Source: Amnibacterium setariae (GTDB lineage: Bacteria; Actinomycetota; Actinomycetes; Actinomycetales; Microbacteriaceae). From it: a stretch of 64,000 nt of DNA. Shown here piece by piece: positions 24,231 through 33,763 of this stretch. The notes under the pieces were generated by a model. The model had not been told where the DNA came from. It did no database searches and saw only the letters and a list, made by a program, of their open reading frames with translations. The position numbers and the translations under genes were made by a program. The stretch lies in contig NZ_QXTG01000002.1 of NCBI RefSeq assembly GCF_003581425.1, positions 1,116,001 to 1,180,000 on the forward strand, given 5' to 3'. Each line of letters opens with the position of its first letter. Position 1 is the first letter of the stretch.

Positions 24231-25097
24231 CTAGCGGTCCTGCTCCCGGAGGAACGACTCGACCTCGCGGACGAACCCGGCGGGGTCCTCGATCTGCGCC
24301 GCGTGCCCCACGCCCGGCAGCGTCCGGGTGCGCGCGTGGGGCAGCGCGGCGGCCGCGGCCCGGAGCTGCTTCACCGGCAGCACCGCGTCCCGTTCGCCCC
24401 ACAGCACGAGGGTCGGCGTGCGGCGCTCGACGAGCGGTCGGAGCGCCTCCGCCCGCCACCGGCGTCGCACGCCCAGCCAGCCGCCGAGCTCGTGCACGAC
24501 CTGGAAGTAGGCGCGGCGCTTGTCGCGTCGACTCACCCGCTCCAGCCCCTCCGCGATGAGCCGCCTCGTCGCGAACGCCTTGTCCGCGAAGAGCATCCGC
24601 GTCTGGATCCGGGCGGCGACCCGGCGGAACGCGAGCAGCGCAGGGCCGACCCCGTGCACCGCCATCAGGCGCAGCCCGATCGTCCCGCCCGAGGCGAAAC
24701 CCGGCGACGAGGAGAGCACGAGCGCGGACACCGCGGCCGGGTCGTCCGCGTGCAGGCGCAGCGCGACGGCACCGCCCATCGAGTTGGCGACCGCGACGAC
24801 CGGCTCGCGGACTCCGAGCGCCGCGAGCGTGCGGCGCACGACCTCGGTCATGGAGCGGAGCGTGACCCGCTCCGACCAGGCCTCCGAGTCGCCGCACCCC
24901 TCCAGGTCGATCGCGATGACCCGCCGATCCGCGGCGAGGGCGGGCACGACCTCCGACCAGTCGCGGCGGTCGCGGCCGACGCCGTGCAGGAGGAGCAGCG
25001 GATCGCCGTTGCCCGCGACCGTGACGCCGACCCGGTGCCCGTCGACGAGGCGGGTCGCCCGCCACTCCGGCCCGCGCTCCGACATCGCTGCTCGCAC
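24231..25097 (-). CDS. Alpha/beta hydrolase
   Basis: A 288-residue alpha/beta-hydrolase. LLLLHGVGRDRRDWSEVVPAL holds the oxyanion HG, VVAVANSMGGAVAL the nucleophile elbow (Ser about residue 107; the first position is Ala rather than Gly), GERDAVLP the acid and GVGHAAQ the catalytic His near residue 267. The IDLEGCGDS segment is standard. Start GTG 25097 is supported by GGGAGG seven nt upstream; the ATG at 25085 has no ribosome site. Substrate unknown; the group includes meta-cleavage hydrolases and lipases. Confidence 0.88.
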   Translation of the reverse strand: MRAAMSERGPEWRATRLVDGHRVGVTVAGNGDPLLLLHGVGRDRRDWSEVVPALAADRRVIAIDLEGCGDSEAWSERVTLRSMTEVVRRTLAALGVREPVVAVANSMGGAVALRLHADDPAAVSALVLSSSPGFASGGTIGLRLMAVHGVGPALLAFRRVAARIQTRMLFADKAFATRRLIAEGLERVSRRDKRRAYFQVVHELGGWLGVRRRWRAEALRPLVERRTPTLVLWGERDAVLPVKQLRAAAAALPHARTRTLPGVGHAAQIEDPAGFVREVESFLREQDR

Positions 25098-25177
25098 GGC
25101 ATCGCCTCCCCCGCCCCAGCGTGCGCCGCTCCGCCTGAACGGGACCGGCGCGGCCCCTGGGCGGGCTGCGAGCGCGT

Positions 25178-25248
25178 CGGCAGGCTCCGAGCACGTCGGC
25201 AGGTCAGGAGGAGGCGTTCAAGCCTGGCGAAGCGCGCAGGGCCTGCCG
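25178..25248. repeat. Family 3 palindromic element, copy B (71 bp)
   Basis: Ends CGGCAGGC (25178-25185) and GCCTGCCG (25241-25248). Relative to copy A at 20558 the outermost pair changes from G-C to C-G on both sides, keeping the complementarity. Sequences inside both ends (CAGGCTCC and AGGGCCTGCC or GGGGCCTGCC) are shared. It lies in the divergent gap before the amidotransferase gene. Confidence 0.6.
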
Positions 25249-25312
25249 AGGCGGCGCACCGGAGCCGCTTGGATGGAGGCACTCCTCCCACCGCGATCCC
25301 GAACGGAGCCGC

Positions 25313-26014
25313 ATGGCGCGCACCGCGGTCGTGCTCCAGCACGCCCCGACCATCCACCTCGGCAACATCCGGCCGGTGCTCGAGGAGCACGGCTACGACG
25401 TCCGCGTCGTCGACGTGACGACCGAGGACGTCGCGGCGATCGATCCGGCCGACGCCGACCTCGTCGTCGTGCTCGGCGGCGAGATGGGCGCGTACGAGGT
25501 CGAGGCGTACCCGTTCCTCGAGGAGGAGCAGCGCCTGCTGCGCGAGCGGCTCGCGGCGGAGCGGCCGACGCTCGGCATCTGCCTCGGCGCGCAGCTGATG
25601 GCGCGGTCGCTCGGCGAGCGCGTCTACCCGGGCGGCACGCGGGCGATCGGCTACCGCCCCGTCGAGCCGACGCCGGCCGGGGCGGACTCCCCCATCCGGC
25701 ACTTCGCCGGCGTCCCCGTCGCGCAGTGGCACGGCGACACGTTCGAGCTGCCCGCGGAGGCGACGCTGCTCGCCTCCTCCGCCGACTACCGGAACGAGGC
25801 CTTCGCGATCGGCCGGCACGCGCTGGCCGTGCAGTTCCACCCGGAGCTCACGCCCGAGATGCACGAGCAGTGGATCGCGGACAGCCCGGACGAGCTCGCC
25901 GAGCACGCGATCGACCCCGAGGCGCTCCGCCGCGAGCGGGAGCGCTACTCGGCCCGGATGCAGCAGGCCTCCCGCGCCGCCTTCTCCGAGTGGCTCGCCG
26001 GCCTGGACGGCTGA
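25313..26014 (+). CDS. Class I glutamine amidotransferase (GMP synthase-like domain protein)
   Basis: A 233-residue GATase1 protein. The nucleophile Cys is in LGICLGAQLMARSLG (about residue 89), and the catalytic His-Glu pair in VQFHPELTPEM (about 180-182). The oxyanion-strand GGEMGAYEVEAYPFL precedes the Cys. Such stand-alone proteins include gamma-glutamyl hydrolases (PuuD-like) and amidotransferases for unknown acceptors. It lies next to, but convergent with, a polyamine-type ABC importer, so a role in polyamine gamma-glutamyl breakdown is possible but speculative. Confidence 0.85.
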   Translation: MARTAVVLQHAPTIHLGNIRPVLEEHGYDVRVVDVTTEDVAAIDPADADLVVVLGGEMGAYEVEAYPFLEEEQRLLRERLAAERPTLGICLGAQLMARSLGERVYPGGTRAIGYRPVEPTPAGADSPIRHFAGVPVAQWHGDTFELPAEATLLASSADYRNEAFAIGRHALAVQFHPELTPEMHEQWIADSPDELAEHAIDPEALRRERERYSARMQQASRAAFSEWLAGLDG

Positions 26015-26023
26015 CGCCTCCGT

Positions 26024-26123
26024 CGCGGATCCGCAGAAATCGGCCGACACGCCGCGCGGGCAGCCTCCGCACGCGGCGTGTCGGGCGAGAACTGCGGATC
26101 CGCGCAAGAAATGCGGATCCGCG
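26024..26123. repeat. Family 1 palindromic element, copy C (right box duplicated)
   Basis: Left box CGCGGATCCGCA at 26024-26035, perfect 13-bp inner hairpin (26044-26056 with 26072-26084), right box TGCGGATCCGCG at 26093-26104 and a second right box at 26112-26123, 19 nt further. It lies 9 nt after one stop and 6 nt before the convergent one. Confidence 0.9.
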
Positions 26124-26129
26124 AAGGGG

Positions 26130-27020
26130 TCAGCCGCCGGCGAGGGTGCTCGCGAGGCTCATTCCCTCGCCCGTGCGGCGCCGGGCGGTGACCAGCACGA
26201 TCGCCACCAGCGCCAGCGCGACCAGCGTGAGCAGCAGCATCAGCGTCGACATCGCGGCGATCGACGGCCGCAGCGCCGAACGGATCGACGCGAACACGTA
26301 GACCGGGAACGGCGTCGCGTCGGCGGTCGACACGAAGCTCGAGAGCACCGTGTTGTCGAGGCTCAGCGTGAACGACAGCAGCGCGCCCGAGATCACCGCG
26401 GGCCGCATCAGCGGGAACGTGATGTCGAGGAAGCGCCGGAGCGGTGGAGCGCCGAGGTCGGCCGCGGCCTCCTCCAGCGACTCCGACAGGCCCGCCATCC
26501 GCGCCCGCACGATGAACGTCACGACCGCGCACGAGAACAGCGAGTGCGCGATGATCAGCCGCACGATGCCCGCGTTCAGCGGCGTCAGCCCCCACTCCGT
26601 GCCGAGCGTCACGAACCACGGCAGGAGGGAGACGGCGTTCACGATCTCCGGCGTCACCATCACGAGGCCGAGCAGCGCGGTGAGCCAGCCGATCCAGCGC
26701 GCGCCGGCCCGGCGCGCGACCGCGACGCCGGCGAGCGAGCCGAGCACCGCGGAGAGCAGCGCGGAGAAGACGCCGACGTAGATCGACACCTGCACGCCGC
26801 TCGTGATCGCCGAGTTCGTCAGGGCGTCCGCGTAGGCACCGAGCCCGAAGCCCTGGTACGACTGCAGCAACCGACCCTCGTTGAACGAGTAGGCGACGAT
26901 CACGAGCACGGGGAAGAAGAGGAACAGGAACCCGAGCACGCCCCAGACCCCGAGCAGCACGGTCGCGGCGTCCGGGCGGCGCTTCCGCGCCTGCGGGGTG
27001 CCGGAGGCGAGCGCGGTCAC
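26130..27020 (-). CDS. potC: Polyamine-type ABC transporter permease (PotC-like)
   Basis: A 296-residue inner-membrane permease with six membrane spans. SLEEAAADLGAPPLRRFLDI (about residues 180-199) is the EAA loop that contacts the ATPase. YSFNEGRLLQSYQGF after the first span is typical of the PotC/PotI type. Start is GTG 27020, overlapping the potB stop (GTGA). It is the last gene of potA-potD-potB-potC. The substrate is expected to be spermidine/putrescine, although this importer group also carries other cationic compounds. Confidence 0.88.
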   Translation of the reverse strand: MTALASGTPQARKRRPDAATVLLGVWGVLGFLFLFFPVLVIVAYSFNEGRLLQSYQGFGLGAYADALTNSAITSGVQVSIYVGVFSALLSAVLGSLAGVAVARRAGARWIGWLTALLGLVMVTPEIVNAVSLLPWFVTLGTEWGLTPLNAGIVRLIIAHSLFSCAVVTFIVRARMAGLSESLEEAAADLGAPPLRRFLDITFPLMRPAVISGALLSFTLSLDNTVLSSFVSTADATPFPVYVFASIRSALRPSIAAMSTLMLLLTLVALALVAIVLVTARRRTGEGMSLASTLAGG

Positions 27021-27943
27021 GCCTCCGCCTCCACGATCGCGACGCGCTCGTGCCGGTCGACGAGCGCCTTCACGAGCCGGAACAGCAGCGCGAACACCAC
27101 TACGACGGCGAGGATCGCGATCATCAGCACGATCGCCATCGCGCTGCCGAGCGCCCAGTTCTGCGCGACGTTGAACTGCGTCGCGACCTGCTGGCCGACC
27201 ATGCTGCCCGCCGCTCCGCCGAGCACGCTCGGGGTGATGTAGTCGCCCATCAGCGGCACGAAGACGAGCAGCAGCCCCGCCGCGATGCCCGGCATCACGA
27301 TCGGGAGGGTGACCCGCCGGAAGGTCTCGAGCGCGTTCGCGCCGAGGTCCCGGCTCGCCTCCAGCAGCCGGTGGTCGAGCCGCTCGAGCGTCACGTACAG
27401 CGGCAGGATCATGAGCGGCAGGTAGTTGTAGACGACGCCGAGCTGCACGGCGCCCGGCGTGTACAGCAGCTGCGGTGTGCCGAGGCCGAGGCCGCGGGAG
27501 ATGTCCGCGACGAACGACGTCGGGCTGAGCACGATCTGCCAGCCGATCGTCCGGACGAGGAAGTTCGTCCAGTACGGCACGAGGACGAGCGCGAGCGCGA
27601 TGCCCTGCAGCCGCGCCGGCAGCTTCACCGCCATCCAGTACGCCATCGGGAACGCGATGACGAGGCAGAGCAGCGTGCCGATCAGCGAGATCTGCAGGGT
27701 GCGCCCGAACACCGCGAGGAACGTCGGGTTCAGCGCCTCCACGTACCGGTCGAGCGACAGCACGTCGTTCGCGTGCGTGACGTAGAGGCTCGGCTTGCGG
27801 CCGAACGAGTACCAGAGGATGACGAGGAACGGCGCGACGAAGAAGAACAGCAGCCAGACCGTGATCGGGGCGGCGAGCACCCCGATGCTCCAGCGGAGGC
27901 GCCGGCCCGCGGTGCGCGGGGCCGGCAGGGCGAGCGCGGTCAC
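27017..27943 (-). CDS. potB: Polyamine-type ABC transporter permease (PotB-like)
   Basis: A 308-residue permease starting at GTG 27943 by GTGA overlap with the binding-protein gene. Six spans; the EAA loop reads LLEASRDLGANALETFRRV (about residues 197-215). FVAPFLVILWYSFGRKPS at the N-terminus, and VPYWTNFLVRTIGWQIVL, are characteristic of PotB/PotH-type subunits. Pairs with PotC to form the channel. Confidence 0.88.
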   Translation of the reverse strand: MTALALPAPRTAGRRLRWSIGVLAAPITVWLLFFFVAPFLVILWYSFGRKPSLYVTHANDVLSLDRYVEALNPTFLAVFGRTLQISLIGTLLCLVIAFPMAYWMAVKLPARLQGIALALVLVPYWTNFLVRTIGWQIVLSPTSFVADISRGLGLGTPQLLYTPGAVQLGVVYNYLPLMILPLYVTLERLDHRLLEASRDLGANALETFRRVTLPIVMPGIAAGLLLVFVPLMGDYITPSVLGGAAGSMVGQQVATQFNVAQNWALGSAMAIVLMIAILAVVVVFALLFRLVKALVDRHERVAIVEAEA

Positions 27944-29100
27944 GAACCCGCCGCCGCCTGGATGTCGTTGAAGATCTTCACGCGCTGCTCCTGCGACTTC
28001 GGCACGATGTTGAACTCGAGCTTCTTCGACTCCTCGGACGTGTAGAAGATCAGGTCCGGCCGCTCGACGTCCGCGGACTTCGTCTGGTCCTCGATGCCCG
28101 TGGTCAGGGTGTCGTAGCCGATGTACTCGAGCTCCTTCAGCGACACGTCCGGCTTCAGCACGTAGTCGATGAAGGCGTGCGCGGCGTCGACGCTGTCCGC
28201 GCCCTTCGGGATCGACCAGTTGTCCTGGAAGCGGCTCGCGCCCTCCGTCGGCTTGACGAAGCGGTAGCGCTCCTTGTCGTCGTTCTCGATGATCCCGAGG
28301 CGGGCGTCGCCGTTCCACGCGTGGGCGAGCACGCGCCCGCTCTGCGCGATCGTGTTCGACACGTACGACTCGAACTGCTGCACGTGCGGCGCGATGTTCT
28401 TCACGAGCCAGTCGCGCGCCTCGTCGAGCGTCGCGCTGTCGTTCGTGTTGATGTCCTCCCCGATCGAGAAGAAGTAGGCCCAGAGGATCTCGTTCGGGTC
28501 GCCGAGCAGGCTCGTCTTGCCCGCCGCCTCCTTCTGCGCGGCGTCGAAGAAGTCCTTCCAGGTCGTCAGGTCGCGCTTGATGACGGTGGTGTCGTAGACG
28601 TAGCCGGTGACGCCGGCGGCCTTCGGCACGCTGTACCTGTTGCCCTTGTCGAACTCGGTGTCGAGCGCCTCGGCGCGCACGTTCTTCAGGTTCGGGAGCT
28701 TGTCGTGGTCGAGCTCCTCGAGCAGGCCGAGCTCCACCATCTGCGGCACGAAGCCGAGCGTCGGGACCACGAGGTCGTACCCGCTCGTGCCCTTCGCGGC
28801 GGAGAGCTTCGCGATCATCTCCTCGTTCGAGTCGTAGCTGCCGAGCTTGACGGAGGCGCCGCCGCTGGTCTTCGCGAACGACTTGAGCACGGCCGGGTCG
28901 TCGTACTCGCCCCACGTGTAGAGGTTGAGCGTGCCGGAGCCGCCGCCGGCCGCACCGCCGCCACCGCCGCCCGTCGAGGGCGCGCACGCGGCGAGGGCCG
29001 CGGCGGCGCCGGCACCGACCACGCCGCTGAGGAACAGCCGGCGCGAGAGGTCCTTCCGGATCACGGAGGGGACGAGGACGTTCAGCGGGCGGTCCGGCAC
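27940..29100 (-). CDS. potD: Spermidine/putrescine-type substrate-binding lipoprotein (PotD-like), Tat signal
   Basis: A 386-residue periplasmic-type binding protein, here a lipoprotein. Residues 16-24 hold the twin-arginine motif SRRLFLSG, followed by a hydrophobic stretch and lipobox LAAC, so it is probably exported by Tat and lipid-anchored. The mature domain begins LNLYTWGEYDDPAVL, the classical PotD/PotF start (YxWxxYxxP). Start GTG 29100 is set by AAGGAG 6 nt upstream. Its stop overlaps potB. Ligand residues cannot be settled without a structure, so putrescine, spermidine or another amine remain possible. Confidence 0.88.
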   Translation of the reverse strand: MPDRPLNVLVPSVIRKDLSRRLFLSGVVGAGAAAALAACAPSTGGGGGGAAGGGSGTLNLYTWGEYDDPAVLKSFAKTSGGASVKLGSYDSNEEMIAKLSAAKGTSGYDLVVPTLGFVPQMVELGLLEELDHDKLPNLKNVRAEALDTEFDKGNRYSVPKAAGVTGYVYDTTVIKRDLTTWKDFFDAAQKEAAGKTSLLGDPNEILWAYFFSIGEDINTNDSATLDEARDWLVKNIAPHVQQFESYVSNTIAQSGRVLAHAWNGDARLGIIENDDKERYRFVKPTEGASRFQDNWSIPKGADSVDAAHAFIDYVLKPDVSLKELEYIGYDTLTTGIEDQTKSADVERPDLIFYTSEESKKLEFNIVPKSQEQRVKIFNDIQAAAGS

Positions 29101-29141
29101 GGCGTGCTCCTTGCGGTTCGGGGTCGTCGGGGAGGACGGGG

Positions 29142-30269
29142 TCAGGCGGGGTAGACCATCGGGGCGTCCGCGGGCCACCGGCAGGTGACGGTCGCGCCGA
29201 TCGTCGCGGGGATCTCGACGCCCCACGGCACGCGGGCCATGACCTTCTGCCCGCTCGCGGTGATGGTCACGACCTGCAGGTAGGAGCCGAGCCGGCTGAC
29301 GCTCATGAGCGTCGCGGTGACCGCGTTCGGCTCGTCGGGCGCCGGCCCGTCGGCGACCGCGATCGACTCGGGCCGGACCGCGACGACGGCTGCGGCACCC
29401 GGTGCGACGTCGCCGCCGCGGGTCGCGTGGACGGCCCCGTCGGCGACCTGCACCGCGACCGCCGTCGAGTCGGCGCCGGTGACGGTGCCCTCGAAGAAGT
29501 TCTGCTGGCCGATGAACCCGGCGACATAGGCGGAGGAGGGCCGGTCGTACACCTCGGCGGGCGACCCGATCTGCTCGATCCGACCGCCGTTCATCACGGC
29601 GATCCGGTCGCTCATCGTCATCGCCTCCTCCTGGTCGTGCGTGACGAACACGAAGGTGGTGCCGAGCTGCTGCTGCAGCAGCTTCAGCTCGATCTGCATC
29701 TCCTCGCGCAGCTTCCGGTCGAGCGCCGACATCGGCTCGTCGAGCAGCAGGACCGCGGGCCGGTTCACGAGCGCGCGGGCCAGCGCGATGCGCTGCTGCT
29801 GGCCGCCGGAGAGCTGCGCGGGCATGCGCGACGCGAGGTGCTGCATCCGCACCATCCCGAGCGCGTCGGCCACGCGATCGGCGATGTCCGCCTTCGGCAC
29901 CTTCGCGTACTTCAGCCCGTACGCGACGTTCTTCGCCACGGACATGTGCGGGAAGAGCGCGTAGCTCTGGAAGACGGTGTTGACCGGCCGGCGGTAGGGC
30001 GGGGTGGTGCCCATCGCGGTGCCGCCGATGGTGATCTCGCCCTCGTCCGGCAGCTCGAAGCCGCCGATCATCCGCAGCGTCGTCGTCTTGCCGCAGCCGG
30101 ACGGGCCGAGCAGGGAGATGAACTCCCCCGCTGCGATCTCGAGGTCGAGCGACTTGACCGCCCAGTTCTTCGCGTAGAGCTTCGAGACGCCCGCGAGCAC
30201 CACGCGACCCGCACCGGGGTCGTCCGCCACGAGGTCGGCTGGCGGGGCGGCGATCGCGGTGTCGGTCAT
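29142..30269 (-). CDS. potA: Polyamine-type ABC transporter ATP-binding protein (PotA-like)
   Basis: A 375-residue ATPase. Walker [11 protein letters not shown] (about residues 55-64), Q-loop [11 protein letters not shown], signature [15 protein letters not shown], Walker [12 protein letters not shown] and switch His in FVTHDQEEA are all intact. The C-terminal 120 residues form the TOBE regulatory domain ([13 protein letters not shown]). First gene of the import operon. The order A-D-B-C differs from the E. coli A-B-C-D order. Confidence 0.92.
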   Translation of the reverse strand: MTDTAIAAPPADLVADDPGAGRVVLAGVSKLYAKNWAVKSLDLEIAAGEFISLLGPSGCGKTTTLRMIGGFELPDEGEITIGGTAMGTTPPYRRPVNTVFQSYALFPHMSVAKNVAYGLKYAKVPKADIADRVADALGMVRMQHLASRMPAQLSGGQQQRIALARALVNRPAVLLLDEPMSALDRKLREEMQIELKLLQQQLGTTFVFVTHDQEEAMTMSDRIAVMNGGRIEQIGSPAEVYDRPSSAYVAGFIGQQNFFEGTVTGADSTAVAVQVADGAVHATRGGDVAPGAAAVVAVRPESIAVADGPAPDEPNAVTATLMSVSRLGSYLQVVTITASGQKVMARVPWGVEIPATIGATVTCRWPADAPMVYPA

Positions 30270-30328
30270 CGGATCGGGGGCTCCTTCGGTGCTGCGGCGC
30301 GGCGGCCGGGCACCGCTTCGCTGACCTG

Positions 30329-30358
30329 AACGTAGGGTGCACGGAACGACGAGGACAA
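30329..30358 (-). promoter_or_regulatory. Promoter of the potADBC operon
   Basis: Reverse strand: -35 TTGTCC (30353-30358), 18-nt spacer, -10 TACGTT (30329-30334). The predicted start near 30322 leaves a leader of about 50 nt before the potA ATG. The further 120 nt up to the amidohydrolase stop contain no feature I recognise. Confidence 0.55.
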
Positions 30359-30480
30359 CCTCAGCACGCGACCGGAACCGACCTTTTACACGATCGAAAC
30401 GGGCGCCAGCAGCGGGAACCGCACTCGAACGCCCCCATGGCGACGGAATTCGTCGGTGGCGCCCACAAAGGCACTCGCGG

Positions 30481-32142
30481 TCAACGGGCGTGCACGACGC
30501 GTCCCGCGCTCACCGTCGCGGCGGTGCGCACCGCGTGCAGCGCCTCCGCCGGCTGGAGGAACGGGTCGCGGTCGGCGACGGCGACGTCGGCCCGTCGCCC
30601 GACCTCGAGCAGCCCGGCCTCGTCGTGGTGCGCGACCCGCGCGGAGCCGGCCGTGTAGGCCGTGAGCGCCTGCTCGAGCGTCAGCGCCTCGTGCGGCCCG
30701 AGGGGCTCCCGCAACGAGCCGGCCTCGATGCGGGTCACCGCGACCGCAATCGCCTGCCACGGGTCCGGCGTCGACACGGGCCAGTCCGAGCCCATCGCGA
30801 GCGGCACGCCGGCCGCGGCCATGGACGCGAACGCGTACTGCTGCTCGAACCGCTCCCGGCCGACGAGCGGCAGGTTCAGGTCGACCATCTGGTCGCTCCG
30901 GCACGCCCAGAACGCCTGGAGGTTCGCGGTCGCACCGCTGCGGGCCATCCCGGGGACGTCCGCGAGGTCGACCTGCTGCAGGTGCGCGAGGTGGTGGCGC
31001 AGGCGCCCGCCGTCGGCGACGCGGTTCGCGAGCTCGATCGCGTGCAGCGCATCGGCCACCGCGCGGTCGCCGATCGCGTGGATGTGCAGCTGGAACCCGG
31101 CCGCGGCGAGCGCGGGGGCGACGGCGTCGAGCACCTCGGGCGCGAAGTGCGTCGAGCCGGTCTCCGCGGTCGGGCGGCCGTCGGCGTCGAGGTAGGGCGC
31201 CTTCATCGCGGCGGTGCGGCTCTCCGGCACCCCGTCGAGCATGATCTTCACGCTCGTCGCGCGGAAGCGGCCGCCGGCGGACCCCCGGCGGTCGCCGATC
31301 CGGTCCCGCGCCGCGACCAGCCCGGCGACGACCCGGTCGACGTCCGCGACGCCGATGCCGCGCTCGAGCCACAGCGCGCCGGAGACGAGCACGGACAGCC
31401 GGCCGGCGTCGATCGCGGCGAGATAGGCGTCGGTGGGGTCCCGGACACCGGAGTAGGCGCCGATGATCGCGTCCTGCCAGCCGGTCACCCCGAAGCCCGT
31501 CAGGTACCGCTGCGCCTCGTCGAGCGCCGCGACGTGCTCCGCGTCGGTCGGCACGGGCAGCAGGTCCGCGAGCAGCTCCATCGCCCCCTCCTGCAGCGTC
31601 CCGGAGGGGGCGCCGTCGGGGTCGCGGTCGATGTGCCCGTCGGCGGGGTCGGCGCGGTCCCCGTCGATGCCCGCGGCGGCGAGCGCGGCCGGCGAGACCC
31701 ACGCGCCGTGGTGGTCCGCGTTGACGAGGTAGACCTTGCGCCCGGGCACGACCCGCTCGAGTGCGTCCGCGCGGGGCAGCCCGCGCTCGAAGTCCGCCAT
31801 GTGCCAGCCGCCGCCGACGATCCACTCGTCGTCGGGATGCGCGTCGGCGTAGGCGCGGATGCGGGCGAGCGTGTCCTCGGCGCCCACGGCGTCGGTGAGG
31901 TCGCACCGGAGCCGCTCCCCGCCGCCCTGCGCGGGGTGCACGTGCGCGTCGACGAACCCGGGGCCGACGAGCCCTCCCGGCACGTCGAGCACCTCGGCTC
32001 CGGGGCCCGCCGCCTCCCGCGCCTCGGCGAGACCGCCGATCGCGACGATCCGGCCGTCCCGGACGGCCACCGCGGACGCGGACGGGTGGAGGGCGCGGCC
32101 GGTGAACAGGCGTGCGCCCGCGACGACGAGCGGTCGGGTCAT
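30481..32142 (-). CDS. Amidohydrolase of the YtcJ/NfdA-like family
   Basis: A 553-residue metal-dependent amidohydrolase. The first metal-binding pair is in [14 protein letters not shown] (His-x-His about residue 60), followed by [53 protein letters not shown] and [16 protein letters not shown] (metal-binding Asp). This set is characteristic of the YtcJ-like group, which hydrolyses N-substituted amides. ATG 32142 was chosen because the family N-terminus begins there; longer reading to 32196 has no ribosome site. The substrate is unknown. Confidence 0.88.
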   Translation of the reverse strand: MTRPLVVAGARLFTGRALHPSASAVAVRDGRIVAIGGLAEAREAAGPGAEVLDVPGGLVGPGFVDAHVHPAQGGGERLRCDLTDAVGAEDTLARIRAYADAHPDDEWIVGGGWHMADFERGLPRADALERVVPGRKVYLVNADHHGAWVSPAALAAAGIDGDRADPADGHIDRDPDGAPSGTLQEGAMELLADLLPVPTDAEHVAALDEAQRYLTGFGVTGWQDAIIGAYSGVRDPTDAYLAAIDAGRLSVLVSGALWLERGIGVADVDRVVAGLVAARDRIGDRRGSAGGRFRATSVKIMLDGVPESRTAAMKAPYLDADGRPTAETGSTHFAPEVLDAVAPALAAAGFQLHIHAIGDRAVADALHAIELANRVADGGRLRHHLAHLQQVDLADVPGMARSGATANLQAFWACRSDQMVDLNLPLVGRERFEQQYAFASMAAAGVPLAMGSDWPVSTPDPWQAIAVAVTRIEAGSLREPLGPHEALTLEQALTAYTAGSARVAHHDEAGLLEVGRRADVAVADRDPFLQPAEALHAVRTAATVSAGRVVHAR

Positions 32143-32219
32143 GCCCCCGCACGCTAGCGGGCGGCGACACGGCCCGTCCGCGTCAGGCCCTTCCAAGCCG
32201 GTACCGGGAGGATCGCGGC

Positions 32220-32414
32220 ATGGACCACATCCTGGGCGCGCTCCTCGGCATCGGCCTGCTCGTCGCGAGCATCGTCTGCTTCCCGCTCGGGTTCGCGCTC
32301 GAGGCGGTCAACCCGTTCTTCCTGCCGGCGTTCTTCGTGCTCGGGATCCTGCTGCTCTCCGCGACGCTGCCGGTGCCGATCTTCATCCTCGACCGGCTCG
32401 ACGGCCGGAACTGA
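32220..32414 (+). CDS. Small two-helix membrane protein
   Basis: A 64-residue protein: MDHILGALLGIGLLVASIVC begins span 1, a short loop FALEAVNPFF follows, then span 2 (about 36-55), ending in FILDRLDGRN. GGGAGG lies 9 nt upstream of ATG 32220. Two short hydrophobic helices with a negatively charged end suggest a small integral membrane protein of unknown role. Confidence 0.6.
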   Translation: MDHILGALLGIGLLVASIVCFPLGFALEAVNPFFLPAFFVLGILLLSATLPVPIFILDRLDGRN

Positions 32415-32503
32415 GCGGGGCGCGCGCACCGCACTCGCGGGCGCCACACCCCGGGCCTCCAGGGTCGCGACCTAGCGTCGCCGGACCGGACGAGGAGGAC
32501 CTC

Positions 32504-32900
32504 ATGAGCACTGCGCCCGACCGACGCGACCTGCCGCTGCCCGACTACGACCCTCCCCGTCGCACGGCCTGACCGCCGCTTCGCGTCGCCCAGGAACCGG
32601 CTCCGTGGGCCCATTCCCTTAGGGACCCTGCCGAGCCGCATCTCGGCGCTCGACGCCGACGGCGTGCAGCAGCTGCTCGAGTACGAGGAGGCGCACGGCT
32701 CGCGCCTCCCGGTCGTCGAGGTGCTCCGCCACCGGATCGAGGCGCTCGAGCAGGGCGCGCAGCCGAGCGGCGCGGTCGAGCAGTCGATGCCGGAGGTGTC
32801 GAGCACGCAGGGCGGCTCCCCGGTGTCGCCAGCGACGGCCGGCCCGGTGATCAACCCGCCGTCGCACGGCGACCCGACCAACCCGGCGCAGCCGCGCTGA
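32504..32900 (+). pseudogene. Interrupted DUF8129-like hypothetical gene (58-nt insertion and frameshift)
   Basis: ATG 32504 follows a strong GAGGAGG ribosome site and reads MSTAPDRRDLPLPDYD, then PPRRTA and a stop at 32570-32572. After 32609 a second frame continues the protein as PIPLGTLPSRISALDADG, then QQLLEYEEAHGSRLPVVEVL and ends with GDPTNPAQPR at 32900. In related small actinobacterial proteins, as I recall them, these two parts are continuous. Bases 32552-32609 (58 nt) look like an insertion that breaks the frame. Alternatively the two parts are separately translated. A sequencing error would not explain 58 nt. Confidence 0.55.
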
Positions 32901-32942
32901 GCCCGGGCGCCCGCGAAAGGGTGCACCCTCGCGCGGTACTCC

Positions 32943-33040
32943 TGCCGCCGCGCGGTCGGCATGCGTACCGCGCGGCGGCACGGGTACCGCGCGGCGGCAC
33001 GGGTACCGCGCGACGGCACGGGTACCGCGCGACGAGCGGG
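32943..33040. repeat. Family 2 hairpin with 19-bp tandem array
   Basis: An inner hairpin (14-bp arms 32943-32956 and 32967-32980) whose right arm starts a tandem array of four 19-bp units (starts 32965, 32984, 33003, 33022), each beginning GTACCGCGCG; the last is diverged. It lies between convergent genes, ending 9 nt before the cofC stop. A related nested hairpin is at 36673-36738. Confidence 0.8.
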
Positions 33041-33049
33041 GCGCCGCGG

Positions 33050-33763
33050 TCAGCGACCGGCGGGACCCCGGCGGTCGCGGCCGATGTAGCGGCTCTGCCC
33101 GATCCCGCGGACCGGGGTCGCGACGGCGCCGGCCGACGCCTCGAGCCCGATGCCGGAGGCGTCGAGCACCGCGCGGGTGTGCTCGCCGACTCCGAGGCGG
33201 ATCGCGGCCGCGAGGTCGTCGATCGTGTCGACGTCCCGGCGGAGGCGCTCGGTGCCGCGGATCAGCCGGTGGCCGAGGTCGCGGTGGCGCGACGCCGAGC
33301 CGACGCCGAAGGCGGGCAGCAGCGGCACGCCCGGCTGACCGGTGAGCATCACCGTGCCGGTGCTCTGCGCGTCCGCGACGACGCCGAGCGGGATCTCCTC
33401 CGCGATTTCGAACGTGCGCTCGAGGTCCTCGGGCTGCAGCGCGGGCAGGTCGCCCGCGAGCACGGCCTGGCCCCAGTCCGGCCACCGGTCGTTCGCGACG
33501 CGAAGGCCCGCGGCGATCGCGTTGTTCAGGCCGGGGGCGCCCTGCGTGACGACGGTCACGGCGACGGGCAGCGACAGGTCGTCGACGAGGTGCGGGTCGT
33601 CCGTCGTCACGAGCAGCATCCGCACGTGCGGTGCCGCCGCGACCGCGTCGAGCGTGTCGCGCGCGAACGCCTCGGCGAGCGCCGCACGGTCCGGCCGGTC
33701 GCCGAGCCGGCGCTTGCCCTCGCTGAACCGCTTGATCGGGACGATCACGACCCAGTCGATCAC
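33050..33763 (-). CDS. cofC: Phospho(enol)pyruvate/2-phospholactate guanylyltransferase (F420 biosynthesis)
   Basis: A 237-residue CofC/FbiD nucleotidyltransferase. It activates a 3-carbon phosphate (phosphoenolpyruvate in mycobacteria, 2-phospholactate in archaea) with GTP for F420 assembly. Seen: [19 protein letters not shown] (nucleotide-binding start, KxF--GKxRL), [14 protein letters not shown], and [14 protein letters not shown] (metal-binding D-P). GTG 33763 overlaps the cofE stop (GTGA); GTG 33766 is an alternative. It is the third gene of a leftward F420 group, tail-to-tail with an interrupted gene. Confidence 0.9.
   Translation of the reverse strand: MIDWVVIVPIKRFSEGKRRLGDRPDRAALAEAFARDTLDAVAAAPHVRMLLVTTDDPHLVDDLSLPVAVTVVTQGAPGLNNAIAAGLRVANDRWPDWGQAVLAGDLPALQPEDLERTFEIAEEIPLGVVADAQSTGTVMLTGQPGVPLLPAFGVGSASRHRDLGHRLIRGTERLRRDVDTIDDLAAAIRLGVGEHTRAVLDASGIGLEASAGAVATPVRGIGQSRYIGRDRRGPAGR

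Noticed and set aside
32552-32609. Programmed translational bypass of the 58-nt segment, as in phage T4 gene 60
   Set aside because: No matching take-off and landing codons or supporting hairpin were seen; an insertion is simpler.
32965-33040. 19-bp tandem units considered as a CRISPR or iteron array
   Set aside because: No spacers, no replication gene nearby, and the unit is the arm of a hairpin in a convergent gap.
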